This document shows positions 33,098 through 47,300 of a stretch of DNA of 64,000 nt, piece by piece. The notes below the pieces were generated by a model. The model worked only from the letters and a program-made list of their open reading frames with translations, ran no database searches and was not told the DNA's origin. Each line of letters begins with the position of its first letter. The first letter of the stretch is position 1. This stretch comes from Todiramphus chloris collaris (taxonomy: Eukaryota > Chordata > Aves > Coraciiformes > Alcedinidae), in the NCBI GenBank assembly GCA_025345505.1, contig JANVCC010000026.1, positions 373,960 to 437,959 on the forward strand. The letters run 5' to 3'. The position numbers and the translations under genes are program-made.

Positions 33098-36000
33098 CTG
33101 CAAAGCAAAACAAAACAACAAAAAAATCTGATGTTTTTCGAAAAAGCCACTAAATGCACAAATGTTCTTGAGCATCTCCTTCGACCCCCTGCTGCTGCTG
33201 CCTCCTGGGAAGCCACACAGTGCCCACGGCAGAGGCATCACGCGCAACGCATTTATCACTGGGACAGACGGTGCCAAGTGATGAGGTGACAGCCTCACTA
33301 ATATCTGTGCAGTTAACGACCAAGAAACAGGAACTCAACTTTAAGGAGCTTGTTAAAATACAGTCTCCTGAGAGAGTTCACTGCTCCATCATTCAAAATA
33401 CACAGATTACCAGAATATAGGAAAGGCTGAGGCTGCTGGTAACTGGTTACTGTGCCCACACCGGTCCAGGGCTGCGAGCCGTGCAGATGGGAGCGCTACA
33501 TGCGCTACATGAGGCCTCATGTGGGTTCTCACCCAGCAAGAATTCTGATCTCTGGTGGCCAGACCCCCCCAGCAGAGGGAAGAAAGATGAAGGAATTACG
33601 TGAGGCTGGACCCAGCCGCTGGCCAAGGCCATGTGTTCCCCGCAGAAGGCGACAGAGTCACCTCCACCCCAACCAGTTTTGCCCTGACACCTGCGGAAAA
33701 TGCATGTCTTGCTACTATCTCCTTATTTTCTCAGGTGGACTTTTTCAGGTCCACAGTTTCTTGCCACTGCCTTGTGCTGTATCGTGTCTGCCTCTCCTCA
33801 CGGGTACCATGGCTCTGCATTTTTACATTTAATTTGTGATATATTAGGAAAATGTGGAAATGCCTCCAGTGTTCATGTGCGCCGTCCTGGTTCATGTCCT
33901 TGACTGAAGAAATACTTTCCATTTTATAATCTAATGTCCTCCAAGGAGAAAATTAATGGAATTGCTTGTCCATTTGTCATTACGTGTTAAGAGTTACTGG
34001 CAAGCTTAAATAATACAACAAATGTTATATGTAAATACATTAATCCATAATTAATTAAGACTGGCTACAATGAACAGAAACGTGTGGGTGGATGGGAGGG
34101 AGAATCATAAGGAAGCTATCATTTCTTTTGACAAAAAACCACGATTTGTTTTTCATATTTTGGTCATTTAGAATCATGGCACAGAACAGTCTCAGATGTT
34201 TAAAGTCCCCTTACACTTCCTTTTCATATGTTACAACTTCAGATGGTCACTTTTCTTGTCTGGATACTAAAAATAAAAGGGAAAATAAATTTAGAGCCAT
34301 AAAACTGTTATCTTCTATCTGAGTTCACATAAAGGAGAATAAGGAACCAATGACACTCCATCACTAGAAAACCAGCGATGGCAGAACTGTGCCTTTCAGA
34401 CAAGAGCTGCTTCAAACTTTTTTGTTCAGTGGCCTGAATTACAGTGTGGAGTGGTTACAGTTCAGCCACACAGGGTTCAGAGATAATCCCCCCAAAGGCC
34501 GAATTACAAATACTGCATTCACAACAGTAAGCACTGAGTTGTGTCTTTGACGTGACTGAAAAGCTGCCTTAAATTTTGGACGCTCCCTGACAGGCTCTCA
34601 TGACTCCTGCTTGCATGATGCCTACGTGGATATTTTGTGTTCCGTGGATTTTTTGGATAACCAGGAACAAAACGGCTGTGCTGAGGAAGGTACCTGGATG
34701 AGAAAACCTTCAGTCTGAACCTAATACAAACATTTCACCCTAAATAGTACCTTTATTTTTGAAATAAACTCTTCTAGGCCTCCCATAAATTCAAGGCTCT
34801 CCTCATCAAAGCATGTCTTTCTCCCATTCGCAGCTCATGGCACTCGTGTCGTGCTCCACGTGGGCTCCAGGCGAGATGGGCTACTGCTCTGCTTGGCTCA
34901 GAGGCCAGTGGGGCGGGGATATCTTTCTGTCAGCCCTCTGACATGACGATCACAGTCATGATCAATAATTGTGTATCAGTCAATGATTCCCTCTCTCCCC
35001 TGCCACCCAAAGCCATAGCCTGGCACGAGCCAAGACACTGCTGCCTGCGACTGTTCTGTCCCGCTCCACTCACCAGCTTCCCGTGGCTAAACAGCTGTGT
35101 GCTCCCTCCCCAGCACCTTCCAGGCACAGCAGCCAGAAGCAATTAGTGTAATAGTATAAATCAGTATGACAATGCAAACAACGTAACCAGCCCGCTGGAA
35201 CCAGGCCCACAGTTTTGCTCCCACTGGGTTACCGGAGCAGGCCACTGCGGGAGACTGTGCCTCCAGCCACAGGGCACTGAGGGGACACCAACGTTGCCAC
35301 CTGGCCGGCCTCTAACTGAACCAATGACTGGACACAGCCTGATGCCTCTACTGAGCTACTTCTGCCGCTTCCTTGTGTTCTCCTCCTCCTTCACTTACCC
35401 AACATCCTGACACAAGAACGGGATTGGATATTTTTGTCAGTATTTCTGCAGACAACCACCTTGTCTCCCGTGCTCCACCTGTGCCCGTGGTAACAACCCC
35501 CATCTTCCCCCTCTGTGAAGAACACCTTCGGTTTGCTTGCAGTTTAGATTTTCCACTGCTGTCAGACTCATTAGCATTTCAAACACAAAAAAGCCACCTT
35601 CCTGGTTCATGGGAAAGGGCTCAACGTTAGTGACTGCCATGTGTTGAAAGTAAAATGAATTATTGCTCAGATCTCCTGAATGGCACAAGAAAGCAGCCAC
35701 CAAAATGGACCTGACTCCAGAAGTCCACATCTGACTCCTGGAACATCACATCCCAGGAAGTTGGAAGCAGTCCTCTTTATCTGAGCAAACTGTAGAACAG
35801 GGCAATTGTGTTAAAATAGTAAGCCAAGGGTCAGATACGACTGAAGGAGTGAGAAGCTTTCCTGAATGCTCTGTGCAGGCGGTAACTGGTGCAGTATTCC
35901 TTTTTGAAACAGCTTTCACCGCAATTTAGTAATGTGGTTTTTTTCTTCTCAATGACCAGACTGAAACCAGAGAGTGATTGCACTTTTCTGAACAGAAACT

Positions 36001-37340
36001 CGGTTTCTAAGAGCAGCGTGTAAAGAACAGAGGATAATTCTTAATTATACAGGGGAAGCTTCTTAAACAGCTGACAGAGGAAGAAATGAAAGGAGTAGAA
36101 ATCAAGGCAGAAAAGTTTCCTACTCCAGTAAGATGTGAGCACATGGCGAACACGTGACCAGCACCACCCCGGAGGGGTCCCATGGGCTGCGTCTGGGGCA
36201 GGTTGGTGTCTCCAGGACCACACATGGGGACGGGCTGAGATACAGCCTGGGGAAACCATGTCCCAGGCAACAGGAGAGCGCTGCCATGGCCAGCACTGGG
36301 GAAGGCCATAGCTCCCTGCCAGGGTATGCTCCCCGACCTCAGGCTCTGTGCCCTGCCAGCATCTGCTTTTCACAGTCAGACTCCAGGCACCGCCACGGTG
36401 CAAGGTGCAGCTCAGCGCGCGGCTGAACCAGGCGGTTCTGCCGTGGGCCTGCCCAGCCCCACCCTGCAGCGTCCTGCTGAGCCTTCCGCACACAGCCACC
36501 TGCAAACACAATCTCAGATTGCCCTTGGATTGCCTGCTCACGTGCAGAATATTTCCCTTTTGAAGCCTGATGTTTTCTCCCACCTTTAGCAAGTCTCAGT
36601 GCAATGTTCTTCTTGATCTGCTTCCCCGCAGGTGGTTGGTTTTGCTTTACAGCAGCTTCAGGATTAATACGTGCCTGGCTTTGATGCACAAGCTACCCTG
36701 CTAGAAACAAAACTTCTGATTTTCTGCTCCTCAGTATTTTACACTGGTGATCCTACAAGACCTACAAACCATTTATCTGTTACCTCATGGTGTGACAGAG
36801 AAAAAACCATTCTTCCACCACTAACGTGGATTTTTCTGCTGGCTGATTTGACTGTGCAAAGTGAGGGTTTAACAGCATGTGCTTGAAATGACATAATAAA
36901 AAGTACTGCCATGTTTTGCAGGTGTCACGACAAAACCGTATGCGTTCTCTGAGCTCAGAAATGTAATCCACAGGAGAACAACAAAATTCTTTGTTTTGAA
37001 GCCCGCCAACAGAGAAAGGCTGCAACTGTCAAAACTGAAATAAACAGAGGAAAATGAATCATAAAAAGCATTTTAGGCCTCTGATTGCCTTTGGCCCAAA
37101 GGGACCTTTTGAATTGAAAGGAAATGGTTATTGTACTACTGCTCAGTTAAAAACAATTAGGCTTTTGCACATTGCACATTTTTCACATTGCATATCAATA
37201 CCAAAAACTGCTGAAAATCCCAATTACCCACTGTGGTATTCTGGGTGAGTCAATAAAGGTGCACAATCTATGTGTGACTTATCCCAAAGATTCTCCTTGA
37301 AACATGCGTCCAATGAAACCCACTGTGAAAGGCAGCATTT
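33098..37340. other. No gene confirmed; may contain 5' exons of the minus-strand gene
   Basis: A donor-like GCTG then GTGAGT occurs on the minus strand near 35080, but its frames do not fit the required phase. Long overlapping frames at 36041-36592 reflect GC-rich sequence without splice context. Confidence 0.3.
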
Positions 37341-37409
37341 TGTCAGACTAACTGATCCCTTCTTGTCAGGCTAACAGATCCCTTCTTGTCAGGCTAACAG
37401 ATCCCTTCC
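37341..37409. repeat. 23-bp x 3 tandem repeat
   Basis: The units are 37341-37363, 37364-37386 and 37387-37409 (TGTCAGGCTAACAGATCCCT plus TCT). Units 2 and 3 differ only at the last base. Unit 1 differs at three positions including its end. Confidence 0.9.
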
Positions 37410-40400
37410 AAGGGCAGGAACTCAGGGATTGCCCCTGGCTGACAGACAATCCGTGCAAATGGATTATCTGAACACATCTCTGGTTGTCTTGGTGGAAAAG
37501 AGGAAAAAGGAAAGGGAAAAAAAAAGGGAAAAGCTACATTACCACATGTCTAAAAAGGCCTGTGTCTTTTTATTACAATGGAGTTAAACATATTAGTCGT
37601 TTTGCTGCCCATTTTCAGATAGCCTACTATAAATACCAGAGTAAGGGCACTATGAGATCCACTGATTTCTATACACTCAAGACCTAAGAATAATTATAAT
37701 CCTGACGTGCTGGTGATTCACTGGCAGCCAAAAGCGCTGTCAGGGATTAAAACAAAGCAGCAGGGAGACTTAAGATCTGAGGGATGCTCTCAGGTGGAGG
37801 CTTCTAAAAGCACCAAGAAAAGTAAGAAAAGTCCCTTTTCCAAACCATCTCTTCTGCCTCTGACAGTGATTTACAGTGACAAACTGAAAGTCGAGCAGAG
37901 ATCTCGTCTCCCTAACAAGAGATAATGTTTGTTATCTAAACGCTACAGCAGAAAATGGTATAGCTTGATGAGGAGCTCATGAAATGTCACGGACACAGCA
38001 GCACAGAGACTCTGCCTTCAGTACCACTCCTGCTGGGCGCTCCTCCGTTCAGACTGGGAACGTTGGCCCCATCCCGGGCGCTGAATCCAGGTAGTACCAC
38101 AAAATGCTGTGCCCAGGGAACTGTCACATCCAACTGGTACAGCAGCTGCCCTGCACATCTGTTTACTACCAGATGTGGCTTTCCAGCTTTCTTGGCCTCC
38201 TGCTCACTCTGTCATTTTGCCCGTCTGACTCCGTTCTCCCAGTCCCTGCTAGAAGTGGGTCCTCATCTGCCAGCCCCTGGCTACTGAGTGCTTGATTTCG
38301 ACCTCTTGTGTCACCAGCCAACCTACAGCTTGCCCAGGACTGCACTTCACATTTTTGCAAGTCCTTCCCCAAATACATCATTATTGTTCAAAATTCTCTG
38401 GAGACAAGAGAGACAAACAGGGAGTTTACTGCATACAAGACATTTCACTGAGGTTTTCGGCACCAAGGAAAGCCTTATTGTGCTAAAAAGCTTGTCTTTT
38501 TCCTCTACCTGTATACAATACAGGTTACTATATCACAATGACAAAAAAAAAGACAGCTATTAATAGCTAGTAGAAATGAAGTTACAGCCTTAAGCAAAAC
38601 AGTAAATGTCATTATTAGTTCTCAGATGGAGCCAGTGATGCTGCGCTGTTAGCCCCTTTCACTGGAACCAAACGTTGGTCTGTACTGAGCTGTGAAGTCA
38701 GGCGGATGCCAATAGAACACACACAGGAAAGAGAAAATTATTTTTGAGTGCAGCCACGTTTGTACCGTACTCACAGAGCGCCTCAAGAGCCTCATTCAGA
38801 AATCTGAAGACAGAATTCAACCATCAACTTTTTAAACCAATCTTCATTAACTTGTTTATATTTAACCTCAGAACCTGAGCGGAGTTTAATCTCATTCATA
38901 CTCTTTACCAAAGCCCTGGGGAAATCTATCTCCCAGAAATGATTCTCAATTAAAGGAGCAGAACAAAACTGCATGAATGAAGCGCAAGAAAACAAAAGAC
39001 TGTCAAAGATTCCAGAAGGAATTATGGTTTTCTGTGCTATTATCCACTTGTTTGATGGCTGTATTCTTAGCTCTATCCCTGGCGCACAGCTTTCAGGGAC
39101 ACTGTAAAGCTCCTTGAAACCTTGAGCTACTCTATGCCTGGCTGGGGTAGGTGAAGAACAGAGAGACAGAACTTCTGAGCCTGTAAGAGGTTACAGTTAT
39201 TAACAATAATGCTAATTGCCTGAAAAATCTCAAAAAGCTCAGAGATTTAGCTTCAATAAGAACCCAGCAAGGAAGTAATGATGCAAAAAAAAATCCAGCT
39301 ACCATCACTACGATGTTCACCATCACTATTATTCCTCATTTTTATGTCTAATGTGATATTCAGACCTCATTCATACTCTCCACAGTTTACAAATTGTTTT
39401 TAAAAGAGATGCTTTTTGTTAATTGTCTGCACAGTGATGCTCAGGCCAAATAAAGAATTGTTATGTAAGGTGGTTTTAAAAGAGCACTAGTACAAGTAAT
39501 CTTACTGCATACTGTGGAGCGGAGGGCAGCAAGCAAAATTTCGTTCTGCAAAAGCAAAATTGTTTACTGCTGCTTCTTTCAAGTAAATGCACAAATCTAT
39601 GCTCTACCCTGGGGTATAGCTACCTGAGAATTTGCCACATTGGTGGCTATTGGTCCAAGCAAGGTTAAGAACGGAAAAATGTATCACTGACTGTTGAAAA
39701 TATTATGGATTTTTGCAAGCTCACCTGCAACACAACTAAGTCTGAGCAAAACTTGTCCCAAAGTCAGCTCATGAATTTCACATGCATTTTTCTCTTGAAT
39801 TAAAAATGAATGTGATTTTCAGGAGCACCTTATAAACTCTGTGTCAGCTGAAGTGCAGAAAACCACGGGCAAGAGATGAAAACAGCCTGGGAATTCGGGA
39901 TGCTCCCTCTCACTCTCAGGCTCTCCTGTCATCAGGTGTCACACAAGGAGCGCACTGAAGCTGCGCCAGTGGATCTGCTGTCACTGGAACAGGAACTCCT
40001 CTGGCTCCCAGAACAGCCTGACAGCCCTCCTCTGGTATCTGACACCTAAATATTATTACTGACTCACAATGAATGTCAGGAATTTTGATCTGCTACATCT
40101 TTACAACCCATCAAACCAAAACCCAAAGATGAGTTAATTTCAGGAAGTAACCTGCTTTTTTTTTTGCAATGAAACACTTGCACACATGTGCGTACACACA
40201 CTGTGCCCCTGAGTTCTACTCAGAAAGTAAAGCAGTCCCCTCAAGAGATTCCTACAAATGTGTTCTCAGAGATTATGTCAACTCATTGTAGCTTTAAATA
40301 GAAATTAAATTTAAAGTTACTTCCTACTCAGCAACAAATACTTCATGCTGTTCCTTAATCCACTCTGGTAGATAAGGCATCTTCCAAAGAAAGAGGAAGG

Positions 40401-41253
40401 AATTTCAGAGTAAGGTGCAGTGAAATCCCCACTCCGTAAGAGGTTTAAAAGATTTAAGTTCCCCTATGTATGAGTGTTACATTTACAGGAGTAAATGCAT
40501 CGTGCTCAGATCCTTACAGAAGTAGGCACTACGATTATCAAAAAAGCTACTGCTTCCCCATACCAACCAGCAGCCCCATTTCCTCCCTAACTTGTCGCCA
40601 CCGTGCCATTGTCATTCTGTGCCAACCTGACATCAGGTGAAGCCCCGATAGTGTGGTCCCAAACTGCCTGATGGTCTCAGCTCAGCTTTGCCAGCTCATC
40701 TCAGCTTTGCCTCTGTCCCACCAGCAGAGGAAGCAAAACTGTCCCTGGGTGGGTTTGAGAACATCAGTGTATAGTGACATAATTCCAGAAATGTCACATC
40801 TGAGCTGGGAGATGACTAAATTAGACACAGGATGGCAAATAAAGAGAAATCAAATGCACATCTAAAATTAGTGGTGATCCCTGGGCAAAAAAAAAAAAAA
40901 AAAATTAATCATATTTCTTAAGTGAAAACAATTAAAACTCTTTGGTATGTATCCCAGAACAGCTGAACAAACCACCTGGGTGAAAAGTAAGAAGAATTAA
41001 GTAAATGAAAACAGAGAAACGGAAAGCAAACTTGTACACTTATGGCAAAGGAGCCACAGCTAGCAAGCTACTTTGGGAAAACGGTTTTTAAACTTTTCAC
41101 TCTTTATGTTCCTAAGGAAGAACAGTGAGAAGGAAATAGAAAGGAAATCTATCAGGAGTCTCTGGCCTTCATAAGACACGGAAAGTTCCAGAGATGGGGA
41201 ATGGAGAAAGTTTCCCTTCTCATCTCCACCTCTGACCCTTTTTCCACATCTTC
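37410..41253. other. Non-coding sequence, no gene seen
   Basis: AT-rich, with only short chance frames. An 18-base poly-A lies at 40887-40904 without a recognisable retroposon body. Confidence 0.4.
40887..40904. repeat. Poly-A tract (18 A)
   Basis: An uninterrupted A run on the + strand following CTGGGC. Confidence 0.9.
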
Positions 41254-41302
41254 CATAGAATCACAGGATGGTTTAGGTTGGAAGAGACCTTAGAGATCAT
41301 CT
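41254..41302 (-). mobile_element. CR1 LINE, short 3' end fragment
   Basis: The + strand reads ATAGAATCACAGGATGGTTT then GGTTGGAAGAGACCTTAGAG, the reverse complement of the CR1 3' terminus. Similarity ends after about 50 bases. Confidence 0.75.
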
Positions 41303-44300
41303 CTTTATTCCTGAGTATGGTGGCGATGCTCTCCTGGAGCGCTTGCAAAGCTCTCTGCAGCGAGACGCTCCCTGTGCCAACGCTGAACTATCTTCAAACT
41401 TATCAAGGGTGTTATTCTTAGTTACAGTTTGTAGAACCCTGGGGCATATTTCTGCAGTAACTTAATCTCTCATTAGTCATGGAGATGAAAGCATTCAATT
41501 AGCTTTTTTCACACTTTTGACTGTGCTAAATAAAACTGGAATTCCAGTATTTCCCACTGTTAATTCCTCCTATCTAACAGGTTTTCCTAGGAAGATTGCA
41601 GACAATGAAGGGGGATGGGGCCATAATCAGTTACACAGATGCTCCAGCAAATGAAGGGATAATGCCTGAGGAAGAGCCACTATAGAAAATGAGCACTTAT
41701 TCATTACTTCACGCTTAGAGTGCTCCAGAGTCTTCCTTCTGTGGAGATCTCTGATAACATTAAAACCAGCCATTTGAGTTTTCCACGAAGCAGTGTAACT
41801 GCACCTGGCTAATCCAACTTTTAATATATGTCTCAGTTAATTTTCATATCTGTCATAAATGAGTAGGAATGTTACAGGAGTAGACTGGAAAAAAATCCTA
41901 GTTTTCAAGTAAATGCATTTTGGCAGAAATCGGCAATTGCTCTTCCTCGGTCGGAATTCCCAAAGGATCTAGGTGATACTATTGGAAATCTACAGTCTGT
42001 GGAGGAAGACAACTCCTGCTGGTTTTTTTGTCTGCTTCATTACAAATAGCATATATAATCAGTAAGGGGTCAGCCTTATTTTTTTCTTAGCTCAACTTCT
42101 CTGTCTCCCTAAAAGTGAATATACTATCATCTTCTATCAGACAGACATTGCAAGCTAGAAGAGGCTTGATTGCCAGATTCCTATAGAAACACTCTCATAA
42201 AAGTCTGAGACAAAGCCTGCTGAAATACTTGGCCATTTTCTACTCAGCAGTTTCTGGATAAAACCCACCCTGACCACAGTTCCGCAGTTCTTATAAAAAA
42301 TTATTTTCCTGATCAGCGACATTAGCAGTAGCTGAATACAGTAGTGAAATATTAATTCTGCCCTTTGAGAATATTTTATAAGACCGAAGCAAACAAAAGT
42401 ATCTGATTGAAAATGAAATGCAAATGTACGGGCCACAAATTTAGCAACTGTGTTGAATTTTGCATAAGGAACTACAAACAAGGTCTACAGCCTGAATAAT
42501 ACAGATAAATCAAAGAAGTGAGTAAGCCTGGTTTTGAAAGCAGCAAAGTGATGTTGGTTCTGAAGTGAGACTGGAAAAACAACATTCCTTTGTTTGGAAG
42601 TCGTGGCATTTCCTTTGCAAGCTCTGCAATGGAACCAGGTGAGCTCCACCAGAATGGGCAGGTTCCAGAGACCTGTGCCCGCACGCTGACATTTGGACGC
42701 GGGCGCTTGTGAAGGGGACTGCATCTCTGCAGCCTCCAGTGGAAGCCTCCCCCCCTCTCCTGCAACACCAGAGCCATTCGGAGAGAATGTTCCAGGGAAG
42801 AAGAGACGTAGAGTTCTGGTGTTCTCTCCCACCTGGAGAGTGGGCAAAAAAACCGCACCGTCTCCTTTATGATAATTCCAGGTTCTCTGTAATTAAAAAA
42901 GGAATGCAATTCAAAATACAGGGAGCTCAACCTGCTAGAGTTGCTGTTTTAACCGGTTTTAACAAAACAAAGCAACAAAAAAAGGCTGATCTTAAAGCTT
43001 CCTTTTCCTAACAAATTCGAAGATGGCAATGGAAATGGCAGCATATGTTTGGAACCGGAACAAGTGCTGAGCTCCTGGGAGTAGTTGCACATCCCAACCA
43101 ACCAGCTGCTCCTCAGCTCTTGGAAGCACAGAGGAAGAAACCTGGGCACCCCAAGTGCTCTAAGTGCATCGGTGAGACAGTACAGAGGTACCTCCCGATG
43201 TGAAACTCGGACCAAAATGCAACGTAAGGCGAAAGCTCTTAGACTCCAAACATTCACTTGTGCCATGTGTTCGCAAAAACACCACAGATTTTCAAAGCCT
43301 TGCACAGCTACCTGATTTCTTTTGAGCAGGACTGGGGGTTCTCACCACTACTTTGTAAGTTTATGCTCATATATTCCAATATGGGTTTGATTTATCACAG
43401 TCAAAACTTCAAAAATTACATAAATCCAGCGATCTATGATTGATCACACCTTCTAGGGAGAGCCTCAGCGTTCAGGAAACAGAGTCCAGAAGAGGACTTG
43501 CACCCAAGGGGGATACTAGAAGAAAGAGAAAGCTTTGCCATGATTCCCTAGACCTGTTCAAGGAATAATTGAAAAAACGTGCAGCCTTGATGCTGTTTAG
43601 GTTTTATATAGCTCTGTGGAGTGAAAGAATCAGGACTGTGATAGGCACTTGACAACAGCATGCCAATTTTAACAAGCTGTCCGGTATTCCTGGAATGGCT
43701 TCTCCTGGGCTCTGCTGATAAACGTAAATACCGCTGCACCATGGGGCTTTCAGGCATAAAACTTATTTCTGCAGGGGCCCTTGAATGCAAACCTGCTTTA
43801 ATATCAGCGTTAGACTCTTCCCATCATTTTCCTGTTTGTGCCTTCACTCTACACTCTTCCACGGCAGGAAGCATAAGGGGCATTCAAAGGGTTGACAAGG
43901 ATTTTACAGAGTCTTTGGAGAAGAGAAGCAGATGGTCCCAGAAAGGCGACTGCTTCGAACGGCGCAGTAGATTTGGGAAACAGACATACAGCTGCCTGGG
44001 GATGTACTTCAGAATTTTAAAAGGTTATTAACTGAACCACCATGAGCTGAGATAATAACTCAAAAGCAGATGCCATCACTAATTGCTCACTTGAACTTTG
44101 CCTATGAAGTTATTTCAGCAGGAAGAATTTTTTTATGCTGACTGACTCTAAACAAAAGTTAGAAAGGGGCATAATTTTGTAAGATTAATAAGGCAATTAG
44201 AGCTGGTGCTGCTCAAAAGTCTCTGTGAATTCATTAGGTGACAGTAACTGCACAGATCCATCATACGTGGAACGTCTCTGTCCTGGAGTTGACACTGACA

Positions 44301-47300
44301 AACTCAACTGTTCATCTTTATTGGTTTGCACACAGTCAGGAGAAACAAAACAAAACCATAAATACCAAAACAGCTTTCAAACATTCCAAAGCAGCTGGAT
44401 TTTAGTTCTCCCATTGGGCAGAAAGAGTCCTTGTGCATACTAAAAGCATTGCACATAGCACAAAAAAACCCATAAGCTACCTCCATTGACAAAAGCTTTC
44501 GCATCTTAACAAGGTCCAACAGTAGGGCCATCTCTCACTCGTATCTCCAAATGAAAACAGAAAAAGAAGTCAAAGCAAAACAGAGTCATCACTGAGTTTC
44601 CACAGACAAACAAACCAAAGCTTTAGTCTTTAAGGGATTTTGAGTATTTGCAATAGAATAATAACCAGACAGAATAGCCTGAAACGTCACCGGCACCAGC
44701 TGGGAATACACGGGACATTCCTCTAATCATCTGCTATGTAAAATTCAACCAAACGGGTTTCAGAACTCTTCTTAAAAGAACTTATCTTCTAACTTTTCTT
44801 TAAAGAAAAACAATGATGAAAAGCGAAGCTGAGAACTTCCTATCTGCTACCACTGGGAAAGACTAAAACAAATCCATTACTAGGAGGCAACATCAGCCCT
44901 TGTGAGGTGTTCCATACCCCTCCAAGCAGATGCACAGGAGCACGGAGAGTAAGTGTGCCACGGGCTGCCAGCAGCATTGAACACCAAGCAGACAAGCACC
45001 TGGGTGGGAGAAGCTGCGAGCATGTCCGCTGCACAGCCGCTCAGAAGCACCACCAACAGAAGATCCTCTGAAAAAGGGATTTGTTGCCAAGTGGTGACCG
45101 GAGACAGGCAGAGCTAGCGTCACAGGATGAAGAGAGAACCAAAGCTTTTTCTCCTGGATGAAGTCCTGGTTTGTGCAGCCACTGCACCACGGTAGGATGT
45201 TCTTTTCCAAAATGAATATTAAGTAGGGAAAAATTAGAAATGCTCATATTTTAGCAGGGAGGCCACCACATCACACAGACTGGAAATGAGCTGCTCACTG
45301 TCACCTTTGCACCCTTCACTAATCTGCTGCTTAGAAGTTCCCTGAATTCTTGCGCCCCAAAGCATTTCACCAGAGTAACCCTGATTGTTCCAGTGTTTGC
45401 AACCAGCTGTCTGTATAAACAGCCATACTTTCATTTGCACTAAGGTTTTACAAAATACTATTTTACAGTTTATTAAACCTTACTATTTCTGGACACATCC
45501 CAACTAGTTTCCTTGCTCTCCACCTGAATCACATCCACTGTTCCTTCAGGAACATACCAGGTTACCTGTGCACGCAGCTCATGAGCCATTTACGCATCCC
45601 AAACACCACAATACCTCCCGTCAGTGTTTTTCCTTCCTGTAGAAGTCTTGTTCCTCCTGCCAATGTGATCCAAGGATCTTTACAACGCCTTCAATGGGAA
45701 ACTCTACCGAGAGAAACGCTCCAGTATCTCCACTTTTGATAAGCCAGCCAAGGCTCTAGGCTGTGCTGGCACAGAGGTAATCCCTGACTGAGCATTAAAA
45801 GTACACTAAGCTGTCAGCAATTTTTCCTCCAGGGTCAGATGAGTCAACTGCTGCTTGGCCTGATAGGAGCATTGGCAGCTTCATAAAGAACCGAGCAAAC
45901 ACAATCTTCAGCACAATTTATATTCCAAATGGAAATGTAAATACAGCACCAAACCCCAACAGCCTTTTTGTCCTTCACTAAATCATTTTATCTTTGATGA
46001 TGATGAGATTTTGCGTAAAGGTTGAGTGCCGTATTTTGCAGACTCCTGCTCACCCGAGGAGTTTTTTAGATGGATGTTTCCTTCGCTCAGGGGTGACGTG
46101 CCACTGGGGGTTCACCAAACCAGGATATTATTTTACTGAGCACAGAGAGGCAATGCATATTTATTATTTGTGTTTACTCATGCGAACGATCGCTTGCATT
46201 TTTAGAACAAAAGACCCAGACAGCATGCTGCGGCTCTGCCTCGGTCATTCTTCAACTTCACTTATTTAAGACAAAAAAAAACCAGAGCGCAACAAACAGA
46301 AATCCGAGATGCTGCTGCAGTACCAGCTCGTTGTGCCGCAAGAGAGAAAATGTTTCTTTTCTGGAGTTTGGGAGCCACCGTGGCTCCTCATTCCGCACCC
46401 CCACACAGCTCTCCCGGGCGCTGGGCTGGGATGTGCCCTTTGGGCTCAGCCACCAACGTTCTTCTTTGCTTTCCACCCATCGGCTCAAAAAGGAGAGAGA
46501 CACAAACTTCCCACATCAAAATTTAGATGAACACATGCAGCTTGGGGTTTCCTAAGCCTACTCTTAGTCCATTTCTTTACATCCTTTATAACGCAAACTT
46601 AACACCGTGGTTTAAATGCTGAGTGCCTCAGAATCTGTATCAATAAGTACACCAAAGATAAGTACTAAAAAATCTATTTTTCTTTAAGAAATAGATGACT
46701 TGTATTCAGAACTGCATACTTCATATGAACTGAATTCTGCTCACTAGACTGTGCTTTAAAGCATGCTTCAAAGCAAAACTGTTCTTTACAGCGAAATCCA
46801 TTTAACTGAACAGACAAGGGGATAGGAAACTTGTGTGTCACTGAGTCTATTCAAGGCTCACTGCGCTTCCTCTGAAACAGTATCTTTCCAAAACTCCGAT
46901 GTTACTGGTAATGCAAAGATTTATGTACTATTTATGCTAAATCTCTTCTCGGACCGAAGATTTGTCACTGGCATTTTGATCAACTAACCAACCACCGATT
47001 TAATTTTCATCTGCACACAAAATGCCAGGTAACAGGCACCCACCTGACTACAGCTTCATGCCACCCCCACTGCCGCGTCCGTCCTCACCTTCCGTTACAT
47101 GAGGACTGTACAGGCACAGGCACCTGGAGCACACGTCATGCCAGGCACAACAATTCAATGAAAATAATAACTCTGCTGGAAATGGTGACAATTACCATCC
47201 TTCCATTTTCCAGTCATCAGCAATGAGATGACAGCAATAGCTTTATGCATTACCCTAGCAAAAAGTCAGCATTCACAAATAGACTATGCAGAGATATTTT

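Noticed and set aside
36041-36592. 183-codon minus-strand frame
   Set aside because: GC-rich sequence with several overlapping open frames on both strands, no splice signals at its ends, no recognisable motif.
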